Of a stretch of 64,000 nucleotides of DNA, positions 27,301 through 39,700 are shown in pieces. The first letter of the stretch is position 1, and each line of letters starts with the position of its first letter. Made by a program: the position numbers and the translations under genes. Below the pieces are notes generated by a model that worked only from the letters and a program-made list of their open reading frames with translations, was not told the DNA's origin and ran no database searches. The stretch comes from Lingula anatina (lineage: Eukaryota > Brachiopoda > Lingulata > Lingulida > Lingulidae): NCBI RefSeq assembly GCF_001039355.2, contig NW_019776102.1, positions 517,306-581,305 of the forward strand, given 5' to 3'.

Positions 27301-30115
27301 AATTATGCCCCTACAAGATTAGCCATTAACTTTAATTTGACTGATCAACCTTGACATTTAATTGGTCCATTTGTTGATGTATGATTTATCCCCTAGAAAA
27401 ACATTCCATTTGTGACACAGAAATTTGTTTCACGAGTAAACAGGACGACTGCTGTGTCAGTCTCTTGCTAATCCGAGTGGTGGGTAAAAAACTTCTCTGG
27501 AGACCAAGCTGATACAAGGAGTGCTCTCTGCATTGACTTCCACTACAGAATTTGCCTATGGCTCTTTGTGTTCAGTGTGTTATACTAATAGCTGCAAACT
27601 TAACATGACTGGGCCAAGTTGAGGAAAAAAGGGGATTGTTGCATTAACGTGCCGATGCAACAGGGAGCACTACCTTTCGTTGGGATCACATTCACTTGTG
27701 TGGCTTTGATCCTGTATTTAACACACAACTCAAATTGGCCTTAATGATTTGTAACAGATTCGTCATGACTCTACTAAATAGCAGGCACCTGCTCTGTTCT
27801 GGAGCTGAATGGAAACTGCCTCCAGCTTTTACTGGCAAATTTTTCCCCTGTTTGGGTTTCTTCAGCATGGATGGTATTTTTGGAGATTTTGATTCAAAAA
27901 TAAACTTTGCATTTGAACTTAAGCTGTATAGAGAAAGAATAATTTTTGTTACTGTAAATGATGAAAATGTATTTAGTGGGAAATATTATGTCCTAACTCA
28001 TCATTTTCTTCAAAGTAGTAATAATAGAAGCCATAATCAACTGCCAACCAGGAATTTTCTACTAAAAATTGCAGATTATTAAAAGTTCAAGTATTAAAAG
28101 TGAAACATACTGGCAGTAAAAAGGCTTCATAATAATATTTATTATACATGTAAACCCCTAAATGGAAATTTTCTATATGCTTACCATCATTAAACATAAT
28201 TTTTTTCCAATAACAATGACTTATTGCCATAAGATAATTCTTTGAATAAGCTGAACAGAAGTCTTTAGGCAAGGAAGAGTGTTTATCAACATCTGTCTTT
28301 TGGAAAAGATATTTCTATTTTATGGCTGTGTAGTTCATTTCAAGCACACTCTTCAATTCAAGGGAAAAAATGCATGTTTAAACAAAATCTTGGGCAGCAA
28401 TTAACTGAACAGAGTATTTGGGAGGGTCGTGATATTTTTTTGTATCAAGAAACAAAAGAGTAAATGGAAGAAATGAAGTTTTTTCTTCCATTTTCTGGAC
28501 AAACGGCATGTTTGTTTTGCTGTTAAAACGAACCGTGTTCTGTCAAGTGGGTTCCTTGATAAAAAAGAGTGTCTGTCAGTCTGTGAAGTGTTCAAAAAGT
28601 GGCCTGATGTGCCTTTATGAAAGTTTTTGATAACTGGATTTGGGATGCTCCTTTTATGGTTGTCAATTTATCAGAAAAAATAAATGCAAAATCCTGATAT
28701 TGGGGGAGTAGGGACCATCTGGATACAGGTGAGTATATGTTACACATTGATCTGGCATTAAACACTGAAAAGGCAATAAGTGATATGTGGTATTGTGGCC
28801 CTTCTTTTGTTCTTTGATCCAGGAGAATTTAAATACAGTTGTGAATAGAACAGAACACATCTATGGTCCAGATATAACAGAGAACAGCAAACAGTTATGA
28901 TTACAAGAAATACAACAAAGTTTTCTCTAATGAATTAAATTTTGCATATGATATATATATATATATACTCCTTTTTTAAGTTCAGAGTTCTTCCAGCAAG
29001 TATGTGTTAATGGGGGCTTTATTTCCTCCAGGCCCTGCTTCTTGGTAATTCAAGCAAATTTTGAGTAAGTAATCTGTGTGATTTTGAAAACATTGACCTC
29101 AAAAATGTTTCTTATAGTTTTGAACTATTGTTTTGGGGAATTATCTTAAAGCAATATTCAAGATCTAGTTGAGATGTGTTTTTTGCTGAGAAATGCAAGC
29201 AAGGCTGGCAGTGAGATTTTTTGTTTGACTTAATGGGGATATGATAAGGAATAAGAAAGCAATTGCCTAAGATTAAGAAGGGGGGGGGGAATAAAAAACC
29301 AGATTTCATCTGTAAAGACTATTCACTAGCTAACACAAAGTTCATTGCTTTTCTTTTTTTGCCCTGATTCCAAAAAAGGAGGAGTCTTCTTAATTGTAAG
29401 ACCTGCTGGAAAAGCCATAATGGTATGCACATAGCACTTGTTTGTTTTCTTGAAGTGGTTTTATGCTTCTGTTTCGGTGAAAAAATTGGCAGGAGATAGA
29501 TTATACCTTGCCTTTGATTATTTCCACCAGTGCAACGAGGGACTCGAATCACATCTTGACAAAGTATGGCAGGGATTTTTCTTTTCAAGAAGTTGTAAAT
29601 GTTTTTTGAGGTGACTTGTCACATTTTAAGATTTAGATGTGAAAAGATACAACAATATTGGAAAATGACTGATACATAGTACCAATGAAAAATCACCGCC
29701 CCCTAGCAATGTGTGGTTTTTAAAGTACACTGGTAGTAGTGGTAGTAGAGTTTCCAGAAGAACTATTCCATCCTTATCTATTTTATTGTCATGTTCTTGC
29801 TGGCTGGGAATTACATAAACACTTTCATGTTGGGAGCTCCGATGAAGTTTACTATGCTGCAAGACAGTTGTGTGTTTGTACTTTAACTTTGATGCCCTCC
29901 CACACCATTGCCCCCGCTGACATGACAGCAATTTGCCAGGGGCAACCTGAGATGGGATTTCTTTATGATCACTGGATTTTCTCTGCAGATTCTCATGGGA
30001 TTCACATTTCAGGAACTTAATGTGACTTTTTGGAACCTTTTGAATGTTGGTTCATATGGAAATGGATTTTCATCACAGCCATTTAAGATTTCCTGATAAT
30101 GTTGAACGGGTTGTT

Positions 30116-30121
30116 TTTATT
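30116..30121 (-). terminator. Candidate poly(A) signal of the IGFBP-domain gene
   Basis: AATAAA on the minus strand lies 48 nt after the TAA stop. It would give a very short 3' UTR ending near 30090-30105. Other AATAAA hexamers are common in this AT-rich sequence, so a longer UTR is possible. Confidence 0.4.
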
Positions 30122-30168
30122 ATCTTATCAGGAATTTGGTTGCCTTGTTGGAAGAAAATAAGCTGGCA

Positions 30169-30370
30169 TTAGTTACTGACCTTCTTTTTACAAGGAAACT
30201 TGTTTCTTGTACATGTATGCCTCTTGTAGCATTTTGCAAACTTTTTGATGCAGCCAAAGTCATCTTTGGCACACTTTCCGCAGTCTGGCTCGTCGTTGAC
30301 AAATCTGCAGGCCATACAGGATGTATGCTGACATTCACCTTGGCAACTTTGCTTAACTTCTGCTACATCA
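30169..30370 (-). CDS. Terminal exon of the IGFBP-domain gene: 10-Cys C-terminus
   Basis: The acceptor CTTCTTGCAG ends at 30371, and coding starts in phase 2 and runs to TAA at 30169-30171. The exon supplies residues 190-256 with ten cysteines. The end is very basic (CTRNKFPCKKKVSN), which could favour binding to heparan sulphate or extracellular matrix; that is inference only. The exon lies about 8.3 kb from exon 2 and inside the CpG-poor domain, while exons 1 and 2 lie in CpG-rich DNA. A plus-strand frame of 89 codons across the same bases is a shadow. Confidence 0.88.
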
Positions 30371-33300
30371 CTGCAAGAAGTAAAATGATTACATGTTTGA
30401 GTTGAATAATGAAACCATAACAATAGCAAAGAATAGGCAAGGAAACAGAAAAAAAAACTTTCTTGGAGATATGTATGAAATGGATAAGGGGCACCTGGTT
30501 TAATAGTTAAAAGTGAAAAGTTTCCTTCTTAAATGTGAATTATAGAATTTGAATGCTTATATTAGTTCAGGCTTTACACTCCAAATACATGTAAATAGTG
30601 CTTAGGACATATTTCACTGCATCAAGAATTTTAATTGATAAACCAAAGCTTGAAAAAATGAATGCGGCTTTCAATTGATCTTGTAAAATATGTTGAATTG
30701 GTTACTTCATTTGAACTATTTTTTTTCATTGTGCAGAGTGGCACAGGCTATGTAATAATGCACATATAATAAATGTCCGTCTATTATTGCCATACAGTCT
30801 GGAAGTTGTTACAATCCCACCACAAAATCATTTAGAATTTAAAGGTCTTCAGCTGGTTCTTGTGAATTTATCAAACTCACGTGTTCTTACAGTAGCCAAG
30901 CATTTACTTAAGAAAACACATAAACCCTACAGTAACTATTTTTGTAGAGTAATGCCAAGTTAAGCACAGGTAGTATGGAGTATACCTCTAGGCTACCTTA
31001 CATTGATAAAAAGGGGTGATATTGATTAAGTTGAGTTGTCTCATTACTGTCTTACTGAGAGTCTGTTTGATATGATTTTGCTACCCATCACTTTTAAGTT
31101 AAAACTGTCTGTGCTGAACAATTTGCATTTTGACTAATAAGAAAGGATTTTGCATTTGTAAACAGTGAGTTACATGGCCCAGAATAACATGACAGCCATC
31201 TTATCTTGGTGTACCAACAAATAACAACATCCAAATCAAACCCCATCTCCCCTTGGAGCAGAATCAACAAAAAGTCAGGTTAAGTCATCAAGCTTTGCGC
31301 TGGATTCAATAATGTGATGGAGTAACATAAACTCCTACTAATTTGTGCAAATTCAAGACAGCAGCAGTTTCTTAGGTTTTATTTTTTTTCTTCTTTTTTC
31401 TTTTGCACCCTTGAATTTTTGTGTTGCATAAACATGATGCAGCTTCCCAACAAAGAAGGATAAAATTATCCACATGCTTCTATCCAAAATTATCAAATAA
31501 TTGAAATTTAGAGGATGTTTACACATTCTTTTAAAGCTAAGCTTTTAAAAGCAGGAATAAGTGCCATAAAAATGCTATCTTTTCATCAACCATGAAGAAA
31601 AGCCCAGGTCAAGTTGAAAAAACAGAAAGGATTTATCTGTCTTATCTTGTAGAAAGTTGACCTTTAAGAAATGGCCATAACCATGTCACACCTCTCTGGT
31701 GGGCAGAAGCCTGAGGTGTCACCTTCTGCCCTCTCCAGCACTCTGAGAGCAAGAACATATCGCCAGACGTGCCTTAATTGGAGTGAATTTTTTGATGTTG
31801 TTAAACATATTGTTTCTGTCATGAAAGGGAGCAATAATGAATTAATGTGGTCAGGCAAAGGGAGGAGATGTGGCTGTCTTTGTTTTTTCAAAAGTTGTTG
31901 GGTTGAAGTAAGCTGTTAACATGGAATCTTTCCATCATGGAGCAGCTTTATTATCTAAATATTTTCTCAACCTTAGATTATTGGTACCTGAGTATGCAAC
32001 TGCAGTTTTTCCACTTTTTAAATGAATTAAGCGCATCTGAACGCAAGAGGCATTCCAGAATTAGTGGGTATTTTTTTCTCAGGAGGCAAGAGACACAGCT
32101 TCCTGTAACCACCCTTCTATCAGCTGTTAGGCAACACAACCTCAGACCGCATGGGCTTACAATAAATTACAGCAAAATTGCTCAAAATTATAATAAAAAC
32201 ATTGAACTAAGGACCATAAACCTTCATGGATGAATGGCTTCTTAAATTGGCAAGTTTCTGACAAGCTAGAGACCTGTTTCTCTCTGGGTGGTGAACAAGT
32301 GCCAGTGGTGTCGCCATCCTGTTACCCGAAATCAGACTGTGTCTTTTGGCAAGACACCGTGTACCAAAAGGATGTTCATAGGTGTGTGAAGTCATGTTGT
32401 CTAACTGGAAGTGTGTGTATGTTGTTTTCTATCCGGAAGCGTGTGTACATTAAACGTGGAAGGCGGAACCCATACTATATCTAACTCGTTGCAGGTTTGT
32501 TCCACCTGCTAGTAGATCTTTCTTTTCCAGTTCTGCTACACTGCATTCCTCCACATATACACATGAAAGTAATTGTTACAACAGCCTCCACACAAGGTGG
32601 CCCATCTGGTAAAATTATTGCCTAAATACCCAGAGTAAAACAAGAGGTGGAGCATCTTCATTGCCCGGCAACTAAACGGAGACCACCTGCCAAAATTAGC
32701 GGAAAGAAAAGACCTTAATTTTAAGGGCAGATATGTCAGTAGTCACCAACAGAGATGGGGACCTAGCTTGCCCCTATGGCAGACGAATGGCTGGCCATAT
32801 AATTCTTCGCGTGCATTACGCGATATGATGAAACTTCTGGCAAGAAGCGTTCATCAGCTGCCTGGAAAAACCATCATAAATAAGGAAGATGATGAGAATA
32901 CCGCCTTGTCTTTCATTGCCCATCCCCGCCACCATCCACCTGCCGATATCTGTGAAGGCGACTAGTAACACCTTCTCATATGTACGTGCAATTCGACATT
33001 TGTTTTGTGGTTCAATAAATCGTGCGAAGTATGTAGATGGAGACTGAACGCTGCCTTTTTCTTTAATTATAACGCTAAATTCGCTATTATATTTAACAAA
33101 AGAGACGCATTTTTATAGCGAAGTCGCTGGTGAAATAAGACCCTGGACTAAATTTTGCTTTTTCTTCCTTGCTTTATGATGATATGTCTGATATCGGTCA
33201 AAAGATCCCCTAAGTAAGAATAATGCAGAAGAAATTGTTTGAATTCCAGTGCCACCTACTTTAAACACAAACGCATTCTTTGGATATTAAACTAATCCTT

Positions 33301-33729
33301 TTTCATTGTAAAAATGAGATGATTTTGAAATTTCAAAAGAAGCAGGATGATAGATTGGTTAAAAATACCTTTCGTATACCAAAGATTTCTGTAATATTTG
33401 AAAAATAGCCCATTCCATATCACATATATCTTTATAGCCCCTGTAATTTATCTACTTTGATGTATTCCCATAATTTTCAGGTTAGCATTACTGATTATAG
33501 TTTTAAAATGTTCATAGTCAGATGAGGAAGTTTCGTTGTGTCACGATTGTCTTTTTGAGGCAGCTTTGGATTGTCCTATTGCTAAAAGGAAATATTCTTC
33601 TAGCAAGAATTGCTTTTACGTCTCGTAAACGAAAAAAAAACATCTTGAAATGTATGTAGTGCTCTGTTGCGGCTACGTTGCCCGAGGCCAGGGCTGAAGA
33701 CTTTAATCGCGAGGGCCAAAGATGAGTAT

Positions 33730-33797
<68 letters not shown>

Positions 33798-36700
33798 TGA
33801 CACTCGTGCACACCACACCCAAACATAATGATGAGGTAAACAAGCTGTTAATAGTAGGTGCTTCATAAAAATATGACATGTTAGAAACGGAAATTGCACG
33901 TTAATATTAGACAATATTTAACGTACAATACACTACACCTTTCTGGTCTGTTGAGGTTTTTGTCTTCTATGGGCTTTCCAGCTGTCTTAACAAAAGGTTT
34001 ATCGCCTGTGACAATACCACTGCCCGACACAGGTTGGTGTGATCGTGTTACCACACCCCTTGCAAATATGCCGCACGCTGCCTCCGAGGGGAGCCGGGTT
34101 GCGTGCACCGCACTATTATAACCTTCACTGGCGACTCAAAGTGATCTGCACGGACACGACTACACCCTATTAATGGGAAAACATCCTTATTCTTTATTTC
34201 AACCTATAATTTTGTTGCCGCCGCATCTTCTTTTGCAAATATCAATCCTGTTCTTAAGAACGTGACGATTTTGGTAAATCTTGTTCGGTGATCAGTTTTT
34301 GGTAAGTGTACAACAAAATTAATGCTTAAGTGAAAATTAAGTCCATACAAAAGACAAAATTTAAGGACCTACGTCAAAGGAACTGCGGTGAAAAGGGTAA
34401 CTCTTAAATGATTGAGCACTTACGGCATCGTTTACTTCTTGTAGTTGCAGGTGATTAGCGATCAGTTTGTTCGCCGTTCTCACGGACACAGCACCGCAAA
34501 TTTTCGGATCTTTAACTTGAGTGTTCTAAGCACAATTACGAAAAAAATAAATAGAGCTAATTTGCCGAAATGGCCCTAACGTAAACTACGATAATCTCCG
34601 GGGATTGAAGTGTAAGGAGGCCTGTTTCTGGCTTAAGTGAACAACCTACTTGAGGCAAACTGAAAAATAAACACCGGCTTCAATTTTGCCGTTTGACTTG
34701 GAGATTGCACGTTGGAATCTCGAGTACCTGCGTGCACACATTAAGCGGTTAAGATGAAAGTCCGTTCAGCTACCTAGGTAGTCTATGTCCATTATCAATA
34801 AGATGGAATGAGAAGAAAATGCCTTGTTTTCGATTCGATATGCACATTTCTCCACATCTCTTGGCTTTTCTTTCGGATTTTGAGCCACTGGAATACCCCG
34901 GGAAAGTTTCCGATTTCTTTTACGCGTTTCTTTAGGGGAATTTAAAGTGACAAAGCAATGCATTAAGGGACACAACAATACACATGATGGATTAGGATTC
35001 CCACTTACCATAGTAAAATAACCGATGACTACATAGTTAAAAGCGAGTCAATATCTAATAGCTGTAGCACCACAACGTGGTAATTACATTATTCCATCAA
35101 ATAAGTCATCAAGTGCTCTCTATTTCAAGGAAAGAGAACCAGCTAAGATAAAAAATCTGAGTAAAAATAGCCTGCTGTCAGAAGGCAATGAGATATAGTA
35201 TTGTTTTAGGGAGCTGGGGATAATTTTAGAACCGTTCAGTCACGTCTCGGCTAATAAATGCACAAGTTACGGTATGGCTCAAACAGCGCTAATTGTTATT
35301 CCTCTCTGGGGTAGGCGGGCGCTCAGGGAGGAGCAAATGTCGGATTTATCAAGATTCTTAATTGGCCAAATATTAATTAGCTATTAAATGGGTATCCGGT
35401 GTCGCGACTTCAAAATTGCATTTGGTCTGTGTTTACATTAGTTGTGCAATTTGTAACTACAAACCCACTGAGGTACACTACATTCTTCCGGAAATCTAAA
35501 ATAGCGAGCCAAACTAAAGAGATGTTATTTTTGTGACCAGCATGGGAAGTCGACGGTATTTTCTTCTATTTTCAATTGTTATTTTTATATACTGAGTGGA
35601 AGTTTGTAGAAATATTGATAGTGATTGCCTAAGCACTGGTCCGACATGTTTTAAATGTAAGTAAAGAATGTGTGGAATTATATGCATGTCGATTAATATG
35701 TAATCATCCTTTATACCAAAATAATGATCTCCGGAAAGTTTCTTCTACCTGGCAACAGTAACGATACAGACCTCTCTGGCGTGTTTGAAGTACTGATGAT
35801 ATACAAATGCAGAAATGACGTAGATAAAAATGGGGGAACAAACTTAGTTCATGAAAGTTCACGGTTAGGGTCGAAACAAGGATTCCAATATTTAACGACC
35901 AGGGTGTTGTCTCGAGGCGGGGCGGGGCGCCCCTGAACAACAAAAAACCCGTTTCTTATTTAGGTATAAGTAAGCCTCAAATCGTGTCGAGAGAACATGA
36001 AACCTTTTCTACGTCTAACGAGCTACCGTGTGTGCAGCCCCTTTCGGTGCGATGTGATTGTTAGAGAGTTAAAACGGGGATAATGAGAGGGGCGAGCTCT
36101 TTCCCCTACGGCCGAGGAGGGGCCTTGGAAAGATACCACCTGATAGCTCCCCGCACGCACTTGTATAAGGATTTCGCATACATACAGTTGGGAAACTACT
36201 GACGTGCTCTCCTGTTTTGCACAGGGATAGTGACGTACTATATGATCTCTGTGTCAGGGTGTCGATAATACGTTACACGTGCTTCAGGTGTAATGACAAT
36301 TGAAATTCTCGGCTTGGGGTGGCACTGGGACACGTTTCTATGAAGCCCTTGGGGAGTATTATGAGTCACTTGTTTGGAGTATGCCTTAGGGCACCCAGGC
36401 TCCCGCGAAAGGGCTTATGTCTTCGCGCAGGTACTACTTGTAGGAAAACATAAATTTTCAAAAAGATTCCTTTACTTTTGTTTCCTTTTACAAATTGCAG
36501 CAAGCCACAGCACCCACCACTACCCTGGTTGAATTAGATGGTGGAAATTAATTGTTGCATTAATGAGAACCCACTGTGGGAATGGCCGAAGTCGAAAAGC
36601 CAAATGAAAACAGATATGTAATCAAAGTTGTGATTTACGCAAAAAAATCCTGCCTTCGAACAAGACTTGTTTTCCTTGACTACAAAGTACATTTAAGAGA

Positions 36701-39700
36701 GTTCAACAGCAGTAATATGGAAGGACAGAAAAATGTTTGGCCACAAAATTTCATGACGCGGTATATAATAGCGATTCAGTGGACACGTATGACCGAGATG
36801 ACCCGCCAAGTGCGGAATTAATGATTTTGTTACTTTATGAGTTTTTGTTTATTTATTCAGGAAAGTGTCAAAATTTCTCCCCCTCCTTGTGTTGACTGTT
36901 CGCATTAATATAGTTATGATTTGGAGCTGGTGTGGAAAGGTCTAGAATCGAAGGGGGGCCCATGCCTGACATAGGCTATCATGTTTCACAACGGTAAATT
37001 TAAACCGTGTTTATTTTGCACGTACACCTACCAATTACTTTACAGACTGTAATGTTATAAACTGAATTCCACCCTATAAAATATCGATTATGGACCTTTA
37101 GTGTTACAGAAATAAAAAGTTTTAGAAAAATACAGCAATCGAAAGAAAATAAATACATCGACTTCGTGTGTGTTCTGTACACAAGAAGAGGTTACTAAGT
37201 CATTTTTCCAACTGGGTCGAAACAGATATTGCTAGAGTGCATGTTCTTTTATTTACTCAGTACTTCTTGCACTGATAGACTTAAACTACAGTTCAGGATA
37301 TAAAATGACACGCCCGGGTGTTAATTTATTGGAATTAAAAGGGGAATGCGAAGTGACCAGCTTTTTGTAAATGATAATATTTCGTTAGATTTGATAAAAA
37401 AGTTTGTTGTGTGTTCCAGACCTGTTTGATTTAAGGACAACTTACAACACACCTTCTTGCCTACCGGCCAGAGAAAGAAACCACATGTCAGAGATCTGTT
37501 TTGGTAAAAAGGGGCGTGGGACGGCCAACAGTTACGCTGGTATTCGGAGTAAATTTAAACAGAAAGTGAATTTTACTGGAAGAAATTTAAACTAATTTCA
37601 CGAGTGTGCTCTGATAAATTCAATTTTGTCAATAAAAAAGCGTGACATCGATTTTAAGTGTTGGGTACCAACTTTGAACTTCCTCTTTAAAATGTAGTGA
37701 CTTTTTGCACGTCTACCTGATCCACCCAGATAATCTGTAACTGTATTGCTCCTCCAGTTCTTTCATCTAGCGATTACATATGATCACCCCGATTTTCAGC
37801 AGATTTGAATAGGATTGCGCACCTTTGGTACATGTCGTTTGCTTACGACTCGATCTCCGATACCAGGGTACCAGCGCAGGCTGTTCATATCTCAGTACAT
37901 AGTTTTTCTGAATAACTCTGATTCATAGAGTATCAGGTCGTGTGATTTATTTGTTGGAAGAATGTTTACATCTTACGTACCGATCACCCCCCTCAGTGCG
38001 TTATCAATCCTTTTACAAGATAGAAAGATATCATACTATTTTTCTCTACCTTATTCTGTTGCTTTATGGGCCGAGCTGAGAAGAGCTCCAATAGTTCACG
38101 AACTAGTCTTCAAAATAATAAATGGGCATAGTAAACGGATGCTTTACAAAGCAACTACCTCAATATATTATCTTGGAGGGAATTTGGCAAAGTTTACTGT
38201 TCCGTGTCTTTTCTTAGACGATTTTGCCTTAGAAACCAGTTGGTCATGATAAATTGTCATATTTGAGAATCCGAATCATCGCCTGTGTGTGGGATCTTAA
38301 GAACACCGCTGCATTCTCCGGCAAACTATTTACTATATGTTCTTTTATGGACTTCAGCAACATCACAACGAGCTCTAAGTTTCTTGCCTGAATCACCGAA
38401 ATTTATAGAACTCTCGTTTTCCTCTCCTCTTTTTAAAATATTTTTTCACGCTAACTAATGAGGGTCAAGCTTAACCCAGATCTTTATTTGCACAATGATT
38501 TAGGCATATGTGTTTTCTCTCTCAGCTTTAATTTCCGACCATGTATCCCACCTGTCAACGCATGGTACACGGGCAGGTTCACCAAAAGCCAGCACTTATT
38601 AATATGACGACTAAGGGTGATATTAGCAGGAAGAAAAAAATGTTTCACATACTTCCAAAATGTCGTCAAAATCTGAAAACTGATGAATACTTACAAAGCA
38701 GCACATATTGCCTTCGGGTTATCTCGACAAAAGTCTGGGGTACATTTTGGGTGGCAATACCCCGGGACTCCCTGAATTCCAACCATACCTGGCCCTGAAT
38801 AAGGAAAGAAAAATCATTCAACAAGTGTTAAGTTTGAGCTTCGGGTAATACAGAAGTGAGACAGTCGGAGTCGTGTATTAGTGTAGGAATGTCATGTGGA
38901 GCGTTTTTTTTTACAGGAACTGCTGCAAAAGCATGGAAACTGATGCCTTCTGCTTAAACATGGGCCTGGAGGCTTTGAGCAAGTTAAAACATAGTGAAAA
39001 CACCAGATAGTCAACTTTCTACATTAATGACCGTCTTTCTTGTCACAGCATCAAGTTTATTGAGACAACACTTAAAACTTTCCACCTCAGATCACATTAC
39101 GTGAAATTGCGGAGGGTAGGAATGTCGAATTCAGACTAAATAGGAAAAACCATCCTTTCCTTTCCGGAAGTCGTTTCTCGTATGCTTACAGAAACCTCAA
39201 GATTGTTTTATGTTGTGTTTAACTTGTTTTGATACACATTAGAGGGTTAAGTTCGGGTTTTAAAAACAAAACTTCACGCGAAATAAAAAAAAAGTTTTGT
39301 GATGAATGGAGAGTTCCTATGAAAGAAAAAAAAAATTCCCTAGCAAAGCTTTATACTTGAGTGTAGAACAAACTGCAACTTTTGCTCCTCCACCTCGCTC
39401 AGATTAGAGAAGGTCAGAGAAAAATCAGTCGCCTTTACACCGATTGATACGAGACAGGTGTTTGGATGCCAGATTTTACTCGTGGTTCGCAAGTCATGAA
39501 GAGGAATATGAGCCCGTGGCACGCGGGAGCCGAACTTCCATCTAATTTTAGGTCGCGAGTTGGGTTGGAGTCAAAGCTACCCAGACCTGTGAAGCACAGT
39601 ATAATTTGTTGATAAAAAATTCCAGCGGTTTCTCTCGTTTCCCTCTATATTGATTTCAGATAGCAATCAAACTTAACGCTGTCCTTTTCTGACCGTCAAG

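Larger units (their letters stand above)
8100..30090. other. No gene seen (22 kb, CpG-poor)
   Basis: This stretch holds a hairpin at 10425-10469, a CT microsatellite at 15270-15322, a short (AT)n near 28952-28968, several poly-G runs (9925-9933, 11806-11816, 29281-29290) and a palindrome at 23224-23242. The longest open frames (26321-26743 with 140 codons and 27696-28082 with 128 codons) have ordinary AT-rich composition and no flanking signals. The low CpG content suggests it may lie inside a transcribed, methylated unit, but I found no supportable exon. Confidence 0.6.
30371..38694 (-). other. Intron 2 of the IGFBP-domain gene (8.3 kb)
   Basis: This interval lies between exons 3 and 2. It includes an (AT)n microsatellite at 33735-33794, a plus-strand candidate terminal exon at 32639-32965 (listed separately) and the steep rise in CpG density near 32-33 kb. 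Other open frames here (for example 31671-31919, 31937-32233 and 35704-35943) lack supporting splice or similarity evidence. I see no other gene. Confidence 0.7.

Noticed and set aside
27696-28082. 128-codon plus-strand open frame
   Set aside because: It has a non-ATG start, no motif and no flanking signals. Length alone is not persuasive in 64 kb.
33600-33914. 104-codon frame with an Ile/Tyr repeat
   Set aside because: Translation of an (AT)n microsatellite.
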